Part shown: one piece after another, positions 5,078-8,908 of the stretch
How positions within the stretch are numbered: the first letter of the stretch is position 1
How the letters are laid out: the number at the start of each line of letters is the position of its first letter
From: Methyloligella sp.
GTDB lineage: Bacteria > Pseudomonadota > Alphaproteobacteria > Rhizobiales > JALUTE01
Length of the DNA: 8,908 nucleotides
Reading direction: 5' to 3'
Assembly (NCBI GenBank): GCA_027058255.1
Contig: JALUTE010000406.1
Location: 1 to 8,908 of the forward strand
Notes under the pieces: generated by a model
What the model saw: the letters and a program-made list of their open reading frames with translations, nothing else
Database searches by the model: none
Told to the model about the DNA's origin: nothing
Program-made: the position numbers and the translations under genes

Positions 5078-5824
5078 ATGGCAGGCCATTCCAAGTTCAA
5101 GAACATCATGCACCGCAAGGGGCGCCAGGATGCCAAGCGCTCCAAGATCTTCTCCAAGCTCGCCAAGGAGATCACCGTCGCCGCCAAGCTGGGCGCGCCG
5201 GACCCGGAGATGAACCCGCGCCTCAGGCTCGCCATCCAGGCGGCCAAGGCCCAGAACATGCCCAAGGACAATATCGAGCGCGCCATCAGGAAGAGCCAGG
5301 AGGCGGGCGGCGAGAACTATGAGGAGGTGCGCTATGAGGGCTTCGGCGTCGGCGGCGTGGGGGTCATCGTCGAGGCGCTGACCGACAACCGCAACCGCAC
5401 CGCCAGCGAGGTGCGCGCCATCTTTTCCAAGAGCGGCGGCAATCTCGGCGAGACGGGCGCCGTCTCCTTCATGTTCGACCATGTGGGCGCCATCGAGTTC
5501 GACGCCTCGGTCGCCTCGGCGGACGAGATGTTCGAGGCGGCCATCGAGGCCGGCGCGGACGATGTGGAGAGCAGCGAGGACGGCCACACGCTTTACTGCG
5601 ACGCCGAATCGCTGCACCAAGTCGCCAAGGCTCTGGAGGAGCGCTTCGGCGAGCCCCGCTCGGCCCGGCTCGTCTGGCGGCCGCAGAACACCATCGCCCT
5701 CGACGATGCGAAAGGCGAGACGTTGCTCAAGATGCTCGAGGCGCTCGAGGATTCCGACGATGTGCAGAACGTCTACGCCAATTTCGAGATCTCCGACGCG
5801 GTCCTGGAGCGCCTCAGCGCCTGA
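5078..5824 (+). CDS. yebC: YebC/TACO1-family protein
   Basis: This 248-residue protein belongs to the YebC/PmpR/TACO1 family. Members were described as DNA-binding transcriptional regulators, and mitochondrial TACO1 and some bacterial members act in translation, for example at polyproline stretches; which role applies here cannot be told from sequence. The N-terminus has the signature AGHSKFKNIMHRKGRQDAKR (2-21), then MPKDNIERAIRK (61-72), the YEGFGVGGVGVIVEALTDNRNRT region (86-108), and NLGETGAVSFMF (122-133). Domains II and III follow to the end. Length matches E. coli YebC (246), so the ATG at 5078 is secure; the ribosome binding site is weak (AAGAGA, 5064-5069). It is followed after 78 nt by ruvC, a linkage common in proteobacteria. 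A CtrA-type box and a TATAAA -10 lie upstream. Confidence 0.96.
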   Translation: MAGHSKFKNIMHRKGRQDAKRSKIFSKLAKEITVAAKLGAPDPEMNPRLRLAIQAAKAQNMPKDNIERAIRKSQEAGGENYEEVRYEGFGVGGVGVIVEALTDNRNRTASEVRAIFSKSGGNLGETGAVSFMFDHVGAIEFDASVASADEMFEAAIEAGADDVESSEDGHTLYCDAESLHQVAKALEERFGEPRSARLVWRPQNTIALDDAKGETLLKMLEALEDSDDVQNVYANFEISDAVLERLSA

Positions 5825-5902
5825 CCGCGCGCGCCGGCCGCGGTGTGTGGCCGGTCCTCGGGCAGGCGCGCCGTGCGGGGGGGCCGGGGAAAGGGAACCG
5901 CA
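5825..5902. other. yebC-ruvC spacer
   Basis: This spacer is very GC-rich, with a run of seven G (5877-5883). I see no promoter or hairpin strong enough to separate the two genes. AAGGGA (5891-5896) is the ribosome binding site of ruvC. Confidence 0.5.
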
Positions 5903-6448
5903 ATGAGCACGCGCGTGCGCATCATCGGCATTGATCCGGGGCTGCGCCGCACCGGCTGGGGCGTCATCGAGAGCGATGGCGTGCGCCTCACCTATGTGGC
6001 GAGCGGGCTGGTCACCTCCGATGCCGATGCGTCCCTCGCCACGCGCCTTCGGCAGATCTATCGCGGCCTCGCCCAGGTGGTGGCGGATCACGGGCCTTCG
6101 GAGGCGGCCGTGGAGGAGACCTTCGTCAATCGCGACGCCCGCGCGACGCTGAAGCTCGGCCAGGCCCGGGGCATGGCGCTGCTCGCCCCCGCCATGGCGG
6201 GGCTGGATGTCGCCGAATATGCGCCCAACCGCATCAAGAAGGCGGTGACCGGCACGGGCCATGGGGAGAAGCGGCAGATCCGCGCCATGATCGACATCCT
6301 CCTGCCGCGCGCGCGCCCCGAGAGCGAGGACGAGGCCGACGCCCTCGCCATCGCCATCTGTCACGCCCATCATCGCCCGGCCCGCATCCTCGCCGAACCG
6401 GGGGCGGCGATGCCGGCCATGGCCGCCAGGCGGGGGGCGCGGGCGTGA
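5903..6448 (+). CDS. ruvC: Holliday junction resolvase RuvC
   Basis: RuvC is a dimeric endonuclease that cuts Holliday junctions symmetrically during recombinational repair, working with RuvAB. The 181-residue protein has the four acidic active-site residues of the RNase-H-like fold: Asp11 in IIGIDPGLRRTGWG, Glu71 in AVEETFV, and Asp143 and Asp146 in SEDEADALAIAICHA. The NRDARATLKLGQARG segment (76-90) and AEYAPNRIKKAVTGTGHGEKRQ (104-125) with conserved basic residues are typical. Length is normal (E. coli 173). The ATG at 5903 has AAGGGA 6 nt upstream. The last about 20 residues are Ala/Arg-rich and not part of the catalytic fold. Its stop overlaps the ruvA start in GTGA, suggesting translational coupling. 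Confidence 0.97.
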   Translation: MSTRVRIIGIDPGLRRTGWGVIESDGVRLTYVASGLVTSDADASLATRLRQIYRGLAQVVADHGPSEAAVEETFVNRDARATLKLGQARGMALLAPAMAGLDVAEYAPNRIKKAVTGTGHGEKRQIRAMIDILLPRARPESEDEADALAIAICHAHHRPARILAEPGAAMPAMAARRGARA

Positions 6449-7113
6449 TCGGCAAGCTCACCGGCATCATCGAGTCCATCGGCGAGGACTGGGTGATCCT
6501 GGACGTGAACGGCGTCGGCTACGAGATCACCTGCGCGCCGCGCACCTTGCAGGCGCTCCCCGGCGCCGGCGCACGCGCCAGCCTGGCCATCGAGACACAT
6601 GTGCGGGAGACCGAGATCCGCCTGTTCGGCTTCGCCAATGCCACGGAGCGGGCCTGGTTCCGCCTGCTCCAGTCCGTGCAGGGGGTGGGCGCGAAGGTGG
6701 CGCTGGCCATCATGGGCACGCTCGGCGTGGACGAGCTCGCCAATGCCATCGCGCTCGCCGACAAGGCCATGATCGCCCGCACGCCGGGCGTGGGGCCGAA
6801 GGTGGCAGGCCGCATCGTCTCCGAGCTCGAGGGCAAGGCGCCGGCAGCCATGGCCGCCATCACTGTCGATGACGCCGGCGCGCCGGCGCAGATCGGCGCC
6901 GCGGGCACGAACGGCGCGGCGGCAGGGGCGGAGATGCAGGCGCCGGTGCCCAATGCGAGCGCCGCACTTGCGGATGCCGTCTCGGCGCTGGTCAATCTGG
7001 GCTATGGGCCGGGCGAGGCCCGCATGGCGGCGAGCACGGTCCTCAAGGCCGAAGGCGCCGAGACGCCGCCCGAGACGCTGATCCGCCTCGCCCTCAAGGC
7101 CCTCGCCAAATAG
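6445..7113 (+). CDS. ruvA: Holliday junction branch migration protein RuvA
   Basis: RuvA tetramers bind the Holliday junction and load the RuvB motor. The 222-residue protein begins MIGKLTG with a GTG codon that overlaps the ruvC stop by 4 nt. Domain I is an OB fold (about 1-63). Domain II has two helix-hairpin-helix motifs, LLQSVQGVGAKVALAIMG (74-91) and MIARTPGVGPKVAGRIV (109-125). Domain III, the RuvB-binding three-helix bundle, is at about 172-222 (ALVNLGYGPGEARMA). The linker between II and III (about 132-170) is Ala/Gly-rich and explains why the protein is longer than E. coli RuvA (203). In the acidic pin, E. coli Glu55-Asp56 correspond to Glu55-Thr56, with Glu57 next. ruvB does not follow; the next gene is convergent. 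Confidence 0.97.
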   Translation: MIGKLTGIIESIGEDWVILDVNGVGYEITCAPRTLQALPGAGARASLAIETHVRETEIRLFGFANATERAWFRLLQSVQGVGAKVALAIMGTLGVDELANAIALADKAMIARTPGVGPKVAGRIVSELEGKAPAAMAAITVDDAGAPAQIGAAGTNGAAAGAEMQAPVPNASAALADAVSALVNLGYGPGEARMAASTVLKAEGAETPPETLIRLALKALAK

Positions 7114-7138
7114 CGCGATCCCCGGCGCGCATCGCGCT
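7112..7138 (+). terminator. Terminator-like hairpin at the end of ruvA
   Basis: AGCGCGAT (7112-7119) and ATCGCGCT (7131-7138) form a perfect 8-bp stem with an 11-nt GC-rich loop, and the left arm begins inside the TAG stop codon. No T tract follows, so if it terminates it does so weakly or with Rho. Its position, at the end of the operon before convergent genes, fits a transcript end. Confidence 0.45.
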
Positions 7139-7184
7139 CCCCGGGCGCGCCGATCTTCCCGAGTGAAAACGGTGTCCCCTCAAG

Positions 7185-7196
7185 GCTCCGCGGAGC
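7185..7196. repeat. 12-nt palindrome between convergent ruvA and ychF
   Basis: GCTCCGCGGAGC is a perfect palindrome in the 142-nt space between the ends of ruvA and ychF. It has no T run on either side. It could add to bidirectional termination; nothing else of note is seen between 7139 and 7255. Confidence 0.35.
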
Positions 7197-7255
7197 GGTT
7201 GCCGGATCGGAGCGCGGCATCGGTGCCCAATAGCGGATGGCTTGCCCCGCAGCGC

Positions 7256-8362
7256 TCACACATTGAAGCGGAAGTGCATCACGTCGCCATCCTGGACGAC
7301 GTAGTCCTTGCCCTCGAGCCGGAGCTTGCCGGCCTCCCGCGCGCCCGCCTCGCCGCCGCAGGCGACATAGTCCTCATAGGCGATGGTCTCGGCGCGGATG
7401 AAGCCCTTCTCGAAATCGGTGTGAATCTGCCCCGCCGCCTCCGGTGCCCTGGCGCCGCGCCGGATGGTCCAGGCGCGCGCCTCCCGAGGACCGGCGGTGA
7501 AATAGGTGATGAGATCGAGCAGCCCATAGCCCGCGCGAATGAGCCGGGCAAGGCCCGCCTCCTCGAGGCCGAGCTCGGCGAGATAGGCGGCCCGGTCGTC
7601 CGGCTCGAGCGCCGCCAGCTCCTCCTCGATCCGGGCGGAGATCACCACGACGCCGGCGCCCTCCTCCGCCGCACGGGCCCGCACCTTCTCGGACAGGGCA
7701 TTGCCGCGCGCGGCGGCCTCCTCCTCGACATTGCACACGTAGAGCACCGGCTTGGCGGTGAGGAGCTGGAGCTCGCGGAACGCCGCCCGCTCCTCCTCGG
7801 CGATCTCGGCAAGACGCGCGGGCCGCCCCTCCTCGAGCACGGCCAGCACCCGGTCGATCAGCGCAAGGCGCGCCTTTGCCTCCCGTCCGCTCCTGTCGGC
7901 AGCCTTGGCCTTTTTCTCGAGCGCCGGCTTGCGCTTCTCCAGGCTTTCCAGGTCGGCGAGCATCAGCTCCGTCTCGACCGTGTCGGCATCCGCGATGGGG
8001 TCGATGCGCCCTTCCACATGGGTGATGTCCTCGTCCTCGAAACAGCGCAGCACATAGGCGATGGCGTCCATCTCGCGAATATTGGCCAGGAACTGATTGC
8101 CCAGCCCCTCGCCCTTGGAGGCACCTTTGACGAGGCCGGCAATGTCCACGAAGGTGAGGCGCGTCGGAACGATCTCGGCCGAGCCGGCAATCTCGGCGAT
8201 CCGGTCGAGACGCGGGTCGGGCACCGGCACCTCGCCCACATTGGGCTCGATGGTGCAGAAGGGATAATTCTCCGCCGCCGCGCTCGCCGATTGGGTGAGG
8301 GCGTTGAAGAGGGTGGACTTGCCCACATTGGGAAGCCCGACAATGCCGCATTTGAAACCCAT
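7256..8362 (-). CDS. ychF: Redox-regulated ATPase YchF (Obg-like, OLA1 family)
   Basis: YchF is a translation-factor-related P-loop protein of the Obg family that hydrolyses ATP in preference to GTP, binds ribosomes and influences leaderless or stress-related translation. The 368-residue length matches the family (E. coli 363). The P loop is GLPNVGKST (9-17). The Walker B/G3 motif is DIAGLVKGASKGEGLGN (73-89). The G4 position reads NVEE (211-214) instead of NKxD, the hallmark of YchF's relaxed, ATP-favouring specificity. A coiled-coil arm occupies about 130-195 and the C-terminal TGS domain about 285-368 (TYFTAGPREARAWTI, then DYVVQDGDVMHFRFNV). The ATG at 8362 gives the canonical MGFKCGIVGLPNVGKS start; 50 in-frame residues upstream run back over pth and are rejected. 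It lies 40 nt after pth, a common alphaproteobacterial pair, and converges on ruvA. Confidence 0.97.
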   Translation of the reverse strand: MGFKCGIVGLPNVGKSTLFNALTQSASAAAENYPFCTIEPNVGEVPVPDPRLDRIAEIAGSAEIVPTRLTFVDIAGLVKGASKGEGLGNQFLANIREMDAIAYVLRCFEDEDITHVEGRIDPIADADTVETELMLADLESLEKRKPALEKKAKAADRSGREAKARLALIDRVLAVLEEGRPARLAEIAEEERAAFRELQLLTAKPVLYVCNVEEEAAARGNALSEKVRARAAEEGAGVVVISARIEEELAALEPDDRAAYLAELGLEEAGLARLIRAGYGLLDLITYFTAGPREARAWTIRRGARAPEAAGQIHTDFEKGFIRAETIAYEDYVACGGEAGAREAGKLRLEGKDYVVQDGDVMHFRFNV

Positions 8363-8390
8363 CTGTCCCGATGTGTCCTGATGTGTCCTG
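8361..8390. repeat. Three tandem decamers abutting the ychF start codon
   Basis: Plus-strand units ATCTGTCCCG (8361-8370), ATGTGTCCTG (8371-8380) and ATGTGTCCTG (8381-8390) lie head to tail; the last two are identical and the first differs at two positions. On the coding (minus) strand each unit carries a GGGA or AGGA Shine-Dalgarno-like core. The first unit overlaps the ychF start codon. Confidence 0.85.
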
Positions 8391-8402
8391 ATGACCGCTC
8401 GG

Positions 8403-8908
8403 TTATGGCTGCTCGGGGCCGGAGTCCGGCTTGGGCCCGCGCCCACCGCGTCCCGGCTCCGCGTTCGACGTTTTCTGCCTCGCGCTCTCGGGCCCGCGCG
8501 TGCGCTCGGCAACCGCGCTCGCGAAGGCCGCGAGGTCGCCCGTCACCAGCCGATCCGCCTCGCGCGCGATGGCGTCCAGCAAGGGCTCCAGCCAGTCCCG
8601 GTCGGCCTTGGCGAAATCGTGCAGCACATAGCGGTGGACCATGTCCTTGCGCCCCGGATGGCCGATGCCGATGCGCACCCGCACATAGTCATTGCCGATA
8701 TGGGCGGAGATGGAGCGCAGGCCGTTGTGGCCGGCATTGCCGCCGCCCAGCTTGCAGCGCATCTTGCCCGGCGCGAGGTCGAGCTCGTCATGAAAGACGA
8801 TGACATCCTCCGGTCCGAGCTTGTAGAAGCGCATCGCTGCGCCCACCGATCGCCCGGATTCGTTCATGAAGGTCTCGGGCAGCAGGGCGAGACAGGCGAC
8901 ATTGGCGA
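8403..8908 (-). CDS. pth: Peptidyl-tRNA hydrolase, 5' end outside the window
   Basis: Pth frees tRNA from peptidyl-tRNA that drops off the ribosome. About 167 codons are visible; the N-terminal part with catalytic His20 (E. coli numbering) lies beyond the window edge. The visible part reads in frame from the edge as ...LLPETFMNESGRSV, so the Met at 8867 is internal (the TFMN motif, E. coli Asn68), not a start. HDELDLAPGKMRCK carries the catalytic Asp (E. coli Asp93), and GGGNAGHNGLRSI matches the substrate-binding loop (Asn114). VRIGIGHPG and VHRYVLHDF are further family motifs. After the core there is a low-complexity tail of about 35 residues rich in Arg, Gly and Pro, which E. coli Pth lacks but which is common in Alphaproteobacteria. 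It is followed by ychF after 40 nt, likely as one transcript. Confidence 0.96.
   Translation of the reverse strand, partial: ANVACLALLPETFMNESGRSVGAAMRFYKLGPEDVIVFHDELDLAPGKMRCKLGGGNAGHNGLRSISAHIGNDYVRVRIGIGHPGRKDMVHRYVLHDFAKADRDWLEPLLDAIAREADRLVTGDLAAFASAVAERTRGPESARQKTSNAEPGRGGRGPKPDSGPEQP

Noticed and set aside
7163..8803. 546-codon plus-strand open frame
   Set aside because: It is antisense to ychF and pth, whose motifs are unmistakable, and its composition is that expected of a shadow frame in high-GC DNA.
8403..8867. Pth starting at the Met at 8867
   Set aside because: That Met lies inside the conserved TFMN motif and the frame stays open and family-like to the window edge, so the gene is cut by the window.
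1..8908. CRISPR array, tRNA, rRNA, insertion sequence, prophage or toxin-antitoxin genes
   Set aside because: I looked for spaced direct repeats, tRNA T-loop sequence, terminal inverted repeats and transposase motifs and saw none; the window is ordinary core genome.

Overview
The window is a GC-rich (clearly above 65 %) stretch of housekeeping chromosome from an alphaproteobacterium, probably of the Hyphomicrobiales or a related order. The evidence is the gene order zapA - 6S RNA - 5-formyltetrahydrofolate cyclo-ligase - TIGR00282 phosphodiesterase - yebC - ruvC - ruvA, a dedicated GluQRS, a pth-ychF pair, a perfect CtrA-type box (TTAA-N7-TTAA) and nearby GANTC sites. There is no transposase, integrase, CRISPR array, tRNA or rRNA, and no sign of recent transfer.

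Layout. 76-768 (minus) is an alpha/beta-hydrolase carboxylesterase, transcribed divergently from gluQRS (927-1781, plus), which glutamylates queuosine in tRNA-Asp. A 203-nt gap with a near-consensus CtrA-like box leads to an unrecognised gene (1985-2479) predicted to be a membrane-anchored protein with an extremely basic tail, and then zapA (2564-2932), the FtsZ-ring stabiliser. The 363-nt interval 2933-3295 is not empty: it carries a probable 6S RNA (about 2946-3107), then a C-rich, G-poor leader and a hairpin that covers the ribosome binding site of the folate enzyme gene (3296-3931). A YmdB-like metallophosphoesterase follows (3955-4779). The 298-nt interval 4780-5077 holds several inverted repeats, the CtrA-type box and a TATAAA -10 candidate. 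It precedes yebC (5078-5824), ruvC (5903-6448) and ruvA (6445-7113, GTG start overlapping the ruvC stop by 4 nt). The right end is convergent: pth (from 8908, truncated by the window edge) and ychF (8362-7256) run on the minus strand and meet ruvA tail to tail.

How the genes fit together. zapA (division), 6S RNA (global RNA polymerase control), the folate enzyme and the phosphodiesterase form one plus-strand block. yebC-ruvC-ruvA form a second block for translation/regulation and Holliday-junction processing, possibly under cell-cycle (CtrA) control. pth-ychF form a translation-quality block. ruvB, which usually follows ruvA, is not here.

I found no new multi-gene system. The points most worth a second look are the CtrA-type boxes before yebC-ruvCA and before the zapA block, the unknown membrane/basic-tail gene in the place where Caulobacter has zauP, the shielded ribosome binding site between 6S RNA and the folate gene, the degenerate zinc site of GluQRS, and the decamer repeats abutting the ychF start codon.
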